Source: Panicum virgatum (lineage: Eukaryota; Streptophyta; Magnoliopsida; Poales; Poaceae). From it: a stretch of 64,000 bases of DNA. A model generated the notes under the pieces. It was given only the letters and a program-made list of their open reading frames with translations. It ran no database searches and was not told where the DNA came from. Both the position numbers and the translations under genes were made by a program. The stretch is taken from positions 44,594,930 to 44,658,929 of the forward strand of contig NC_053148.1 in the NCBI RefSeq assembly GCF_016808335.1, read 5' to 3'. Below are positions 28,211 to 39,917 of this stretch, piece by piece (position 1 is the first letter of the stretch; each line of letters opens with the position of its first letter).

Positions 28211-29417
28211 TAAGGATGGCAACGGGTCGGGTTTGGTTCGGGTGGAGTGTCCGGGCACCCAAAATCGAAACCTGAACTTAAAACCCGAACCCGACCCAAA
28301 CTCCGTTTCGGGTACAAATTCATACCCAAAACCAAAACCCGCGGATACCCGAAACCCGACGGATAATCCGAAACCCGAATTTATTTACAAACCAGCAATA
28401 GCATTTCCAAGTTTCCAGCAGATAACAAACAGTCAAAAATGAACAGCAGAGTTGAAATTATTACAACATTCAAACATTCCAGCAACAAAAAGTGGACAGC
28501 TACATTCAAACATTCCAGCAAGACGCAGATTGGGATCCACTTGAAGCACCAGGAGCTGACATCGCTCACTTCCTGTCAAATGCAAAAAGGAGAAAATATA
28601 CATGGATTTGGGGGATGATGCATGAAATTCGAGATCCAGAAAAGGGCTATGCCGCCATACCTCCTAGCCTGCTTGATTCGTGGTCGTGGGGTGAGGGCGG
28701 AGCGCAAACAGGAGGGACCGAGGTCGTGGTCGTGGCTCGCGAGTGGAGGGCGGTCGGCGTGCGGGGCGCCTCCGGCCTCTGGCCTCCGCGCCTGACTGCG
28801 GCCGCGGCGGCGCGGCCTCCGTCCGTGCGGCGGGTGGGGTCCTGCTCCTGCGCGGCGCGGCCACGGGCCACCGTCCGTGTGGGGCGGGCGCCGGGCGGGT
28901 GGGGCTCTGCGCGGGGGCGCCGCGTCGATCCGCCGAGGAGCCGGCCGTGGATCCGCCGTCCGCCGAGGATCCGCCGAGGGCCGAGACCCCTGCGCGGGGG
29001 CGCCGAGTCGAGCCACCGAGGATCCGCCGATGCGCCCGTGCGGCGGCGGCTGGGCCCTGGGCGGGCGCCTGGCATGACGAGGTGGGGGGCGGGGGTGCGG
29101 CCGGGCGGGGATGCAGCGTGCGCCCAATGCCCGTGTGGCGCGGTGTGGGAGCGGGACTGCGAGTCTACGGGCTGTGGGGGCCGGGGCGGGGGCAGGACGG
29201 TGGGTGGGACTGAGAGGTGTGTTATTATATACCTAGGGTTTTAAGTGGGCTTCTATTGGGCATAATATTTTCGGGTCTCCAATGGAGCTCTGCGGGTCAA
29301 TTCTAAAATCCGCCCCAAACCCGAAACCGCAAATCCGCGGATGAAAATCAGAATCCGAACCCCGAAAACCGCAAACCCGCGGATACCCGTCCCCAACCCG
29401 ATCCGCTGCCATCTTTA
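28211..29417. mobile_element. hAT non-autonomous element, 1,207 bp, with GC-rich interior
   Basis: Termini TAAGGATGGCAACGGGTCGGG and (inverted) TAAAGATGGCAGCGGATCGGG are flanked by near-identical 8-bp repeats ccgacgac (28203-28210) and ccgacgat (29418-29425). Subterminal regions are dense in AAACCCG/CGGGTTT words. The middle (about 28690-29210) is very GC-rich, with short GATCCGCCGAGG-type repeats and long open frames on several frames. None shows a domain, so this is either captured GC-rich DNA or simple compositional bias. Confidence 0.85.
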
Positions 29418-29462
29418 CCGACGATGACGAGCCGCCGCCGGTCGTCCGTGGGCGCCATGTAC

Positions 29463-29969
29463 TACTACCGGATTCACACGGCGAAGACCCCAAAACACAC
29501 GGCATACATGTTCGCCGTGCGCGGCCCACGACGAATCCTCGACGGTGAGCAACCACGACGGCAAAGCCGGCTTCGCTGTGTGTCTTTTATCGGGAACACG
29601 GCAAACTAAAGCGCATGACGGTGGGGTCGCCACGGGGACGGTAACGGCGCGAGGAGACGGCACCGGAGCGACGGGGCACACGGCAAACGCTGACGTCCGT
29701 CAGCTCGAACCACGGGGCCTGACGGCGGGAGCACGTGCCATGCGCGTGTTTCGACTTCGCCGTGTGCCGCAGTCTCGGTACACGGCGAAAATGATTGTTT
29801 GCCGTGTGCATGTGGTCGGCACACGGCGAAAATGGGTGTTTGCCAAGTGTATTTTATTTGTCGTGTATTTTCTACGAGACACACGATAAATAGTGTCTTT
29901 ATGGTATGTTCGAAAAAAAACACACGGCAAAAGTTCGGGCACACGACGAACAACCGTTTTCTGGTAGTG
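29463..29969. mobile_element. Short non-autonomous CACTA element
   Basis: The right end reads CCGTTTTCTGGTAGTG, the inverse of CACTACCAGAAAACGG. The left end (tactaccgga near 29463) is a degenerate partner. About a dozen copies of ACACGGCRAA, in both orientations, fill the interior as CACTA subterminal repeats do. No coding region. The left boundary is approximate and the 3-bp target duplication was not resolved. Confidence 0.65.
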
Positions 29970-30345
29970 GTGCTGGCCCCGGACGTGCGACGACGCGCGG
30001 CGTTGGCACGCGGCGCCGGCGCGGCAGAGGACACAGAAGGCGAGCCGACGACCAAGACAGCACAGCACGTCGCCCGGCAGCTCCGACCAGCCGGCGGGGG
30101 CGCGCTCGCGGCTTCCGGCCATGACGACGATGTGACCGATCGATCCACGCACGACAGCACGACGCACGTGCGTTTTGTGGGCTCCACCTCCACGTAGGTA
30201 AAGATGGTGGTTGAGTCGTGAAAGCGATCCCGATCCGACCACGTCGCTCCATCAGTCATCAGACCATCAGTGACCGAAGTGACCGAGCTGCTGCTGTTGT
30301 TGCTGACGGATTTGACGGGCCGAAATTACTCGCAGCGTTAACATT
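29970..30345. other. GC-rich intergenic segment
   Basis: Overlapping open frames on both strands lack recognisable domains. No gene called. Confidence 0.45.
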
Positions 30346-30348
30346 TTA

Positions 30349-30695
30349 GGGGGTGTTTAGTTGGGGGTGTTTAGTTGCGCTTGGTAAAATTTTTGAAAAG
30401 TCATCTCTATATTTGAAGTACTAAACATAAACTAATCACAAAAATAATTACAGAACTCATCTGTAAATCGCGAGACGAATCTAATGAGCCTAATTAATCC
30501 ATCATTGGAGGCTATTTACTGTAGCATTACTGTAGCAATTTAGCGTCTGATTACAACCTAATTAGGTTCATTAGATTCGTCTCACCATTTACAGACAGCA
30601 GTCGCAATGCATTTTTTATTTCGTCTAGATTTAAGTCTTCATGCAGGTGCCGGAATTTTTTTTTGGAATTTTGAATTTTGTAACTAAACACGGGC
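30349..30695. mobile_element. PIF/Harbinger-type MITE, GTTTAGTT family, 347 bp
   Basis: Flanked by TTA (30346-30348 and 30696-30698). It has GGGTGTTTAGTTG at the left, duplicated in tandem (gggggtgtttagttgggggtgtttagttg), and ACTAAACACGGGC at the right. The interior shares aatcgcgagacgaatctaat and its inverse with copies at 53101 and 55090. Confidence 0.85.
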
Positions 30696-30756
30696 TTACT
30701 CCATACGTACTGGGCCTACACCAGCCCATTCCCTTTTCTCTTTTGATACTTACTTA

Positions 30757-31101
30757 GGGCGTATTTAGTTTCCAAATAAAAAAATTTTGGTTGTCAAATC
30801 AACAGTTTGACTAGATGTCGGGAGGATTTTTCGGACACTAATTAAAAAACTAATTTCAGAACTCACCTGGAAACCGCGAGACGAATCTTTTGAGACCTTT
30901 GACCACATCATTAACACAAATGGGTTACTATAGCACTTATGGCTAATCATGCACTAATTAGGCTCAAAAGATTCATCTCGCCGTGTGCATCCAAACTGTG
31001 CAATTAGTTTTGTTATTTAACTACATTTAGTACTCCGTACACGTGTCCAAAGGGAGAGGCACAAATTTCGATGTGAAAATTTTTGGGAACTTAACATGCC
31101 C
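30757..31101. mobile_element. PIF/Harbinger-type MITE, GTTTAGTT family, 345 bp
   Basis: Flanked by TTA (30754-30756 and 31102-31104). Ends GGGCGTATTTAGTTTCC and GGGAACTTAACATGCCC are inverted repeats. The interior (cggacactaattaaaaaact, gcgagacgaatcttttgag) is close to the copy at 49698-50031. Confidence 0.87.
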
Positions 31102-31104
31102 TTA

Positions 31105-33089
31105 GACCAGGCCCCAGTTTTTTTTTATGGTGTGGCAAAATGCCGGAAAAGAGAGAGCGTCAAGCTAGAGAGCCTTTTGGGCCTCAAACCGGCCTACGCA
31201 AAACCTAGCCGCCCCACCTAACCTACGCTGCTGACAAGCAAGACGCATGCTGGCAGTGAGTAAATTTCAGCTAGGAACAAAGTTGCTAAAGTTGAACTCT
31301 GCAATCCCTCCGCTTTAACCTTTTTTTTCGACTTTCAGAGTTCGGTTCAAATCATCAAAAGGCAACAACTGAACTGAAGAGCAGCACGTACTCTATACAA
31401 GCAAGAGGGCAAAAGTCAGCCTGTTTGCAATTTGTCAAAAGTCAAAACTAACGCCAAGTAGCATATCATTTTTCGACGATGAAAAGAAGGGAATGTTGGT
31501 GAATGCTGCGAGATTCCATCAAAGTTCAAATTTTCCTATGTATACATGCGCATTGAATTCCATGTGAACATGAACATCCAGCATGTACCCGGAGGCCGGA
31601 GGGCCAGAGTACAAGGGGCACAGCAGCGGCGCATGGTCACTTGGTCAGGACGGCGCGCACGCCATGTGCCGGCCGGAATGATTCGCCATGAGCGAGCACC
31701 TCATCGCCGGGCCGTACTCGCCGCAGATGGCAGCTGCGGCGACGGCGACATGCCGACATGCCATCATTGATGCTCCTCCATGCACCCTCCGACCACATTC
31801 CCAATTCGATCAGCAACCACCACGCTCAGCCTTAATTCTAGCTAGTGGTACCTCCGCATCCCACCACACTCTCGTAACCTGTTCATCCTGCAACACATTT
31901 TTTTTTGGGAAGTCAATTTGACGTTAGGAAGGACTATATAAATTCATTTCACGTCTTGTTTGACGGCGGCGGGCTTGGTGCCCCTTCGCCGAGGCGCCCT
32001 TCGACGCTTGGGAGCTTTGCCGCTCCATGCCCAAGGAGGCGGTGCTGTGTGCGGTGGGATGCGGAGGTCTGACAGGCGGTGTGTGGGGGCGACGATTTCA
32101 TGGATGTCAGGCCGCCTAGCGCAAATGTGTGGATGTGAGTTCAAGGAGCATAGGGAGAAATTCTAGCTCGGCTTCATGCTGGCAGGCAATGGCGGCGCTC
32201 TTGCACCGCTTTTCTCCTTGAAGACCTTACCGAAGAGCTACCCTACTTTCAAATCAATGTTGACGTCGGCTGCTTCGAAAACCGTATGAGAAAGTCGTAG
32301 TCCCGCATTACGCTGGCATCAGCTTTGGTGACACCTCTTGGTGCCACTACCTCCATTGAGGCGATATCGAGATCTCCTCACACTAATGCACTAGGCGGAG
32401 GTTTTTCGATTGAATGAAGGAGAAGATTGAAATTTAATCTTCTAATTTTATTTTTATATTTTGTTTTAGAGAGCTTTCTTTCTTGTATATGTGAAGCCTC
32501 TAATTTTGAGATTTAGAGTTTAAGAACTCTTGTAACCATTGGCCGTATATATCCACCTTGTGGATATAGATGCCAGTTTAATCCATTATAAAAGAAAGTT
32601 GAATATGATCCACAACAAAGTTATTAGGAATAGTTTCGATGACTAAAAGTGTACATTCAATTATCCCAATTGTTTGCGAGACGTATTCAATTATCCTTGC
32701 ATAAGATTGGAGAAGAAAAACTTACATATACACAATTGATTACTCTTTCTCCCAAGCATGATAGCAATAGCTCTGTACTACTTTACATAGGCATGTAAAA
32801 GGAGAGAGAGAGATGAAAAAAAAGAGGTCATAAACATTATGATCCCTACGAAAAGAACTCAAAGGTTTGAAAAAAGAACAAAAGGAGGCCGGCCGGGAAT
32901 AGCACCTTTGCTTATTATCCAAGGCACACACCGGCGTACGGCTTTTGGAGCCTAGTGGGGGACATGCATGCATGCACGTACACCCGGCAGCTCAACGCCC
33001 ACTATGCTCCACACTGCTAGGCGCCAAATCAGCACGTATCGTTTGTGTGCCCAAGAGAAATCCGAGTTTTCCTGGAATGTTGATGCGCC
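31105..33089. other. Intergenic region left of the large CACTA element
   Basis: Two GC-richer islands (31600-31800 and 31960-32200) have short open frames without recognisable domains. The rest is AT-rich. No gene, RNA or clear element could be supported. Confidence 0.5.
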
Positions 33090-33243
33090 CACCACTAGAA
33101 AAAAACGGACCGGTTGGAAATGGCCTTAGTCACCGGTTTTCCAACCGGTTCCCGCCAACCGAGACCAATGACTTTGTCTTAAGACACCGGGTATTTAACC
33201 CGTTGCCTTATGCACCCATTGGTACCGGTTGGAAAGTCCAACT

Positions 33244-33294
33244 GGTACCAAAGAGGCTGCCACGCTGACGCAAGGTGGCAGCCTCTTTGGTACC
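33244..33294. repeat. Subterminal perfect hairpin, left CACTA end
   Basis: Arms 33244-33263 and 33275-33294 are perfectly complementary over 20 bp with an 11-nt loop. The complementarity continues outward through ACCGGTT-type repeats. Confidence 0.9.
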
Positions 33295-33606
33295 GGTTGG
33301 TCTTTTCAACCGGTACCAATGACATTTTTCTTTTTTTTTTCTAAATCCAGTTTTGTTTGTTATATTTATTACTATTTATTCTTTTATAATTGCTAGACGC
33401 ACTCAAGCTCTACAGTACTATACGTTCATTGGTCGTTCGTGTTCGTTTTCAGAGAATATTTGAAACTAACTAAAAGTGAAATGCGAGCATATAATTAAGC
33501 TAATTAGATGAACTAATATATTTACAAATTTACAAACATCAAGACATAATGTTTAAAAATATTTACAAATGTACAAGTCATGTTTGTAGTCCAACTACTG
33601 GTCCCC

Positions 33607-36600
33607 TCAGGAGGTAGATGGAAATCCTCTATGGATGTGACCGTCGTGGTAGAACTTGCCTCTACGATCCAAGATCTCGTTCAAAATGAATCTGGTGAGC
33701 TGCTCGTACACGGCGTTGATCCGATCAGTAGAGTGACATTCATCCCCCATTTGAGACATCTATCATTTATAAAAAAAAGGATTAACATCATGTGCGTTAG
33801 TACAATTATGAAAATATACTAGTGAACGGTTTGGACGTACTCTCGTGTCTTCATCAGTAACCTTCCCGCATGGAGTCATGATGTGCAAGTAGTCGCATAC
33901 GTAGTACCCGCACCAATCAGTTTCTTGTTGTTGTCTCGCACACTCAAGGAGACACAAATAAATTACTCAATTTAGAACAATTTGGGATTATATACTTAAC
34001 TAGACAAATCTTTATGAATCAACATACCGGATAATCCATGTTAACGTTCAGTTTGGGCCTCCATTGACCACGTCCTTTGTTATTTCTCACAAATTTTTTC
34101 CAAACCCTGCGCTCAAAGTTAAGTTTGATATTTAGAAATTGTTATTAGCAGAAAAAATATTTGATTGTGCAAACTGAACTTACCTGTTCAAGGGGTCTGT
34201 GATATGTTGGATTGCGGACTATGGATTTCTCATTGAGTCAAAGACTATAAGATTGCCGGTCTCTACGGAAAGTATGAGTAAAATCCAATGATAACTGCGG
34301 ATATAGATAGGATATATACATACATGCATTAGATGACTTAGTATTTATTTAGTAATATAACAGAGGATTGAGTCAACCAAGGCTTACCCAAAGTTGTATG
34401 GTATGAATATATAGGATTTGTAATTTTGCCTAGTCAACGAATCATACATGTTTTCGCATGTTTCCTTGTAATTTTCGTTGAGCACTTTCTGGTTGACTTG
34501 CAAAGGAGACATGAAACTGATCTGATGGTGCCATCCATGTTTTCGGCTTCTTTGGGTCTCCTGTCTAAATGATACAATAGAAATTTTATAATGCACACAT
34601 ATAATTATTTTCTTGTTAACAAAAAGTATTAATGTAGAGGTAAGTGATACTTACAAAACCCAAATGGTGATGATAGCGGCGTCGAGGGCTTGTCGATGGT
34701 AAATGTGATATAAATTTTCGAAGTACACCCAGAAGTCCTCCTCCCCGCGGAAGAAATCATGGTCACGATACTTGACTCCAAACATTTTCCCATGGTCCTT
34801 CGACATTCGCAGGTACCATCTATGCAAATTGAACATCTGCGTGCCTAGACTTTTCTCCTCTTCCTCAGTGACAAAAGGTTTTCCATGCTGGAATGGAGTA
34901 AGAACGGGAGCGACAGGGATTTCCGCCTCCACTTTTCTCGTTGCCTCCTCTAGTGTTAATCCAGTTTCAGAAAGAAATATCGCGGCCTGTAGGTCCGCCT
35001 GAAGTTGTACGTCCGTCGGGTGTAGGAGTGGCAACCCTGACACCCGGATTGGCTCGAGTCCTTTTTGTTGTGTGCCAAGCTGAGGAATGGTCTTGCCACA
35101 TTTTTTCTTCAGATTTCTCACCTTGTGTGCTTTTGTCAGAGTACGATCATAGTCCGAGGGTAAGCTTTTCGGTTTTGGTGGGTTGTCTAGGTTTGCGAGA
35201 AATTTTTTCCCTAGTTCTAGAGGTACCTTTTACCTCGGCGGGGGGACTTTAGGCTTCAATTGTTCTTTTATATATTGAGCAGTCTTCTCTTCCAACTCCT
35301 CAACAGTTTTCACGTAGGTTAATTTTCTTTCGACCGTTTTCTGCTTCTTCTTTGAGGGTCCATCCGCTGGGAGGCCGGATGCTGTCTTTTTCTTTCCTTT
35401 TTCTGGGTCAGGAGGAGTTGGAGTACTCGTGGCCCTTTGCGCCGGCGGAGATGGTGGTGAAGGAGGTGGTTGTGGGGACGGCGGTGAGGGAGACCGCGGA
35501 GACGGGCGATCGGTCTGCACGGGAGCCGTTGTGCTTGCAGTAAGTTTGATGTCGGCCTTGCGCCATAGAACGACCCCGTGCAGTGTGTCTCCCAATGTCT
35601 TCTCTCCATCCCCTCCAACAAAGTCGAGCTCAAGATCCTCATTGTTTCCAACTATCTGCTCGACTGTGACAGAGGTGTAGCCAGGGGGTATCGGCCTTCC
35701 ATGAATTGTAGTAGAAGGATTCAGGGGCAGGGCTGACCCGTATGCGACATGAATGGATATATTTCTTACTCGCACATGAAGCTCGCACGGTGTCGGCATA
35801 GTGACATCGTCCACTGGATACCTCTGGTCATCTACCGCTGTTGGCTCAATCTGGGGTTGCTGTTCCGCTTGTACGTCGGGCGCCGCTGTGGATGCACAGC
35901 TGCTGCGTCGCTAAGAGACCGGGCTTATCACAACATCCGGGTGCGACCCAGCAGTGCCCCTTTGGCTCAGAGCTAGCTGCACTGCCTTATTGACCCTGGC
36001 GTCCATATGAGATTCCAAGGACGCAACCTTCCTTGTCATCTCTTCTTGCATGGCACTAAGTTTCTCTTCCTGTTCGGCTTTGCTCTTTCGGTGAGTCTTG
36101 TAAGAGAAATCTCCGGCCCAAGCAACTTTCCATGGGACCACGCCGATGCCGCGGGCTCGTCCAGGGTGTTCCGGATTCTTTAATGCCCTTGTCAGCTCAT
36201 CATTCTCCCTTTGAGGATGGAATGTTCTTTGTTGGGTCTCATCTATTGCAGCGACTAGATCGCGGGACACTTGTTGCATATGCTCGGGCACGACCAAATT
36301 TCCATCCAACTGATTTAGTGTCACGCCATTAGCAAATAACCACCACTTGGATCTATCCGGCCAATCCCAAGTCGTCGGCCTGATGCCTCTATCCATAAGG
36401 TCCTGCTCCATCTTCTGCAATTTTTTTATTGACTTCTTGTACTTGGTAGCCCCAAGGTGGTGGCTATACTTCTTATTTGCTGCATTCACCTTGGCCTGTT
36501 CGGATTTTTCTTGGGCTTCCTCTGATAGTTTGTATTGTTTGAACTCCTCCCAGTATGGTTTAACCTGAGGAAGATCGTCCCAGTTCGGCTCCTTATCCTT

Positions 36601-37262
36601 CTTGATGTAATTGATGTACAACTTCTTCTTGAAAGTTGCAAAGGCAAGGGCCATCTTTTTCAAGGCACATTTCTTCACAAGTTCTTGGTCAACTCATTCA
36701 GGAAGAGTGAACATATCCTTGAGTTCTGCCCATAGCATTTCCTTCTGATGTGCAGGCACGACGTGTTGCTGTTCTTCGGGTTTGCTCATTTTCCATAGTC
36801 TTATGGTGATCGGAATTCTTGCCCGAACAATAACCCCACATTGGTTGACAAATTTTGTGCTAGCAGCCTCTGGAGCACTTGGACAGCCCTCTGCGTCCAC
36901 TTCTGTGACGACCTGTCTTCCCTCCATTTTCTTGGTTGGTCAGCGTCTCCCTTTTGACTGGCTCAACGAAGTCGATGCGGAGGTCGACTAAATTATAGAA
37001 AAGATATGTTAATCGCAAAACTAATCTAACGAAGTCACCATGCATATAGTTTTAAGATTCGTACTGGAACATGCTATTGTTGATTGGGCGGCGGCACAAA
37101 GTCATCATCTTCTTTATCGGCATCTCCAGAAATATTCAGGAATGAATCAGCTGTCCGAGCATCTTCTTCAGCAATTGGTTGGGTGGTGTTGGCCCTCGTA
37201 TCTTCGTTTATTGCGTCCAACATGTATTGCTTGGCGACCTCGTCATCACCGAAGGGGTCCAT
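33607..37262 (-). pseudogene. CACTA second gene with Ulp1-like (C48) cysteine peptidase domain, disabled
   Basis: Multi-exon, from MDPFGDDEVAKQYMLDAINED (ATG 37262) to SQMGDECHST...HRGFPSTS (stop 33607). The long middle exon (about 36930-34650) has a basic, coiled transposase-like region (KKMALAFATFKKKLY, coiled coil around EEKLSAMQEEMTRKV) and a Pro-rich segment. The small 3' exons (34391-34572, about 34190-34290, about 34030-34110, about 33840-33950) carry the peptidase motifs: HWILL (His), VFDSMRNP (Asp) and QQQETDWCGYYVCDYLH (Cys). Grass CACTA elements often have such a Ulp1-like gene, which may act on SUMO or on element proteins. The frame is otherwise continuous but has stops at 36694 (TGA), 35911 (TAG), 35230 (TAA) and 34219 (TAG), so no full-length product is expected. 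Exact exon 1-2 junctions are uncertain. Confidence 0.75.
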
Positions 37263-37339
37263 CCTTAACTGAAACCTTAAAAATGTGTTAGAGTATGTGT
37301 CCATCCTTAAATGAAGCAGGAGAATTCAATTCTTTGAAT

Positions 37340-37635
37340 GAATATGCACGTTTGAAAGAGAGAGTGTGTGTGTATGTTAGAGGGACAGAGAAAGAGAGAG
37401 AGAGAGTTAGTGAGTGTGTGTGTCTGTGTGTGTGTTAGTGAGAGTGTGTGTTAGGGTGTGTTTGTGTGTGTGTTAGAGAGAGAGAGAGTGTGTGTGTGTC
37501 TCTCTGTGTGTGTTAGTGAGAGAGAGTGTGTGTCTGTGTGTGTTAGTGAGAGAGAGAGTGTGTGTTAGAGTGTATTAGACAGTGTGTGTGTGTCTGTGTG
37601 TGTGTTAGTGGGAATGTGTGTGTGTGTGTGTGTCG
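37340..37635. repeat. GT/GA-rich microsatellite inside the CACTA element
   Basis: Long interrupted runs of gtgtgtgt and gagagaga with recurring gtgtgttagtgagag units. It lies just upstream of the second CACTA gene. Confidence 0.85.
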
Positions 37636-37770
37636 TGGAACGGGGTCGAGGAACCGGGGTTGAGGGTTGAGGGTCGAGGTCTAGGGTTGAGGGTCGAGGT
37701 CGAGAGTCGAGGGACGGGGTTGAGAGTCGGGGTCGAGGGTCGAGGGACGGCGAATGCGTGAGTGAATTAG
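37636..37770. repeat. GGGTTGAGGGTCGAGG-type minisatellite
   Basis: Tandem, imperfect copies of short gggtcgaggtcgag / gggttgaggg units follow directly on the GT/GA tract. Confidence 0.75.
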
Positions 37771-38329
37771 AGAGCGAATACGAACGGGTTCGAGCTCGAG
37801 AATTAATTTAAATCAATCTAAATTACAAATGCAATACATGTAATCAAGAATTGTACATAAAATTATTACTCGTCGTCGTTACTCGTCATTACTCGTCGTC
37901 GTCGTTACTCGTCGTCGTCATTACATTATACAGTGAAGTACATGTCGTCGTCGTTTAACCATTAAATACATGATTAAATAAAATCTTTGAATGACACAGT
38001 TCTCTCTCCAAATTCTTTTCATTTCCTTCTATATATGAAATAACTAAATTCTAGATAATATCAAATAATGGCAAAAAAAAATAATGACTACATTCTCTCT
38101 AACTAAATTCTCTCCATTTCCTTCTCTAACTAATGTATATAAATAAATTGAAGCCTTTGAATACAAGTACATCTAAATTACACATGTAAAGAAAAAGTAA
38201 TAAAATTGACATGCGTTGTCATTACCGGAGGGGCGGCGGAGGACGATCTAAATTACACATGTAAAGAAAAAGTAATAAAAGGACTATCCGTCATTATACA
38301 TTATACATTGTAATAAAATTATACATTAA

Positions 38330-38530
38330 AATTCTCTAAATTCTCTTAAATTATACATGAAAATTTTCTAAAGTTCTCTAAAGTTATACATGAAAATTCT
38401 CTAAAATTATCTAAAATTCTCTTAAATTATACATTGTAATAAAAAAAATTAAGTCACTAAATTCTCTAAATTCTCACTAAATTCACTAAATTCTCTCTAA
38501 ATTCTCTATAAATTCTCTCTAATTTTGCAT
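38330..38530. repeat. AAATTCTCTAAATTCTC short tandem repeats
   Basis: Imperfect repeats of aaattctctaaa and ttctctaaa units within AT-rich DNA. No coding signal. Confidence 0.7.
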
Positions 38531-38993
38531 AAAAGAAAACATTAATTTACTGTCTATAAAATTATACATGAAAATCATTATACATTATACATTGTAATAG
38601 TATAAAATTATAAAAAAAATGAAAAAGGGGCGCGGCGTCGACGGCCATGTCACTTACGTCGACGGCGGCGATGGGTCAGTGGCGGTCGAGTCGGAGGCGC
38701 AGGGGAGGGGGCCGCGGCGTCGAGGCGGTGGCGCCGGCGTGCAGGGGACTCGGCGGCGGCCGTGTGCAGGGCACGGGGCGGCGGCGTCGATGAGGAGGCG
38801 TGTAGGGGCGGCGGCGTCGACGTCAGCGGCGCAGTGGAGGGGGCCGGCGTCGAGGCGGCCGGGGAAGAGCCAGACCGAGGTGGCGGCGGGAAGGGGACGG
38901 GGCAGCGGCGGCGCACCGAAGACGCGGGTCGGGCGGGGAGGGGCGGTGGAGGACGATCGGCAGAGTGTGGAGGAAGAAGAGAAGGGCCACGCC

Positions 38994-39003
38994 AATATAT
39001 ATA
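38994..39003 (-). promoter_or_regulatory. Candidate TATA box for the second CACTA gene
   Basis: The minus strand reads ttatatatattgg, followed downstream by a GC-rich leader (38620-38980) and preceded by ACCGGTT-type repeats (39010-39370). This arrangement mirrors the TNP2 promoter at the right end of the element. Transcription start not verifiable. Confidence 0.4.
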
Positions 39004-39370
39004 ACACAAGGCTTCGGTACCGGGTGATAAAATCAACCGGTGCCTAATAGGGCCTAAGGCACCGGTTGAAGTTCCAACCGGTACCTTAGCCACCACATAG
39101 GTACCGGTTATAAACGCACCCGGTACCTTAACACTCCAACGGGCGGGAAATGAAAAAGGCCTAAGGCACCGGTTGAAAAGCTAAAACCGGTACCTAAGGC
39201 TTCTGAACCCTCTGTATTTTAGGTATTTTGCCGCCAAAAGGATTGAATTCACAGAGTATCCTAGTGGTAACCCGAAATATTCTGTGCACCACATCCCGGG
39301 TTCGAAACCCACGCCCTTCCTTTTTTTGAACGGGGTCTTTGGTACCGGTTGAATATTTCAACCGGTACCA
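38998..39370. repeat. Internal cluster of CACTA subterminal-type ACCGGTT repeats
   Basis: About ten ACCGGT-containing words in both orientations (for example ccggttgaagttccaaccgg and tcaaccggtacc) lie in the middle of the element, not at its ends. They precede the TATA-like site and leader of the second gene. Confidence 0.8.
39245..39325 (+). other. tRNA-like A-box/B-box relic within the CACTA element
   Basis: The stretch contains cctagtggtaa (A-box-like) and, about 40 bases later, gggttcgaaaccc (a match to the B-box/T-arm core GGTTCGAAACC), then a T-rich run. It lacks a foldable full cloverleaf and is likely a tRNA- or SINE-derived relic, not a functional tRNA. Confidence 0.4.
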
Positions 39371-39379
39371 ATAGGTTAT

Positions 39380-39860
39380 TCATCGGATTTGTTAAATGCC
39401 CAATAATTCTATTAATTGCTTAATCAAATAATTGCATAAAAAGCTGATAATTTCCTAATAAATTTGTTAAATGCCCAATAATTTCATTAATTGCCAAATA
39501 AATAAGATAATTGCATAAAAAAACTGATAATTGCCTAATAAATTTGTTAAATGCCCAATAATTTCATTAATTGCCAAATAAATAAGATAATTGCATAAAA
39601 AGTCTGATAATTGCCAAATAAATTTGTTAAGTGCCCAATAATTTCATTAATTGCCAAATAAATAAGATAATTGCATAAAAATTCTGATAATTGCCTAATA
39701 AATTTGTTAAATGCCCAATAATTCTATTAATTTCCTAATAAATCAGATAATTGCATAAAAATCTGATAATTGCGTAATAAAATTGTTAAATATTCAATAA
39801 TTTTATTAATTGCCTAATAAATCAAATAATTGCATAATAAATCATTTAATTGTCCAATAA
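39380..39860. repeat. 80-bp tandem repeat array, about six copies
   Basis: Units beginning aatttgttaaatgcccaata recur exactly every 80 bases (39461, 39541, 39621, 39701), with diverged outer copies near 39381 and 39780. The array is AT-rich and noncoding, located between the TNP2 stop codon and the internal ACCGGTT cluster. Confidence 0.95.
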
Positions 39861-39917
39861 ATCAATTCATTGCATAAGAAATCTAATAATATTCAGAGAA
39901 AATATTACAAGACATAA

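Noticed and set aside
28492..29244. 250-codon plus-strand frame and 183-codon minus-strand frame
   Set aside because: Both lie inside the hAT element and derive from GC-rich low-complexity sequence. No recognisable protein.
31546..32166. Possible small genes in GC islands
   Set aside because: Short frames without similarity that I recognise and no supporting splice sites.
39245..39325. Functional tRNA gene
   Set aside because: Only box-like motifs are present. The acceptor stem and anticodon arm cannot be formed.
37340..39860. CRISPR-like repeat array
   Set aside because: Repeats are contiguous micro- and minisatellites without unique spacers, inside a plant transposon.
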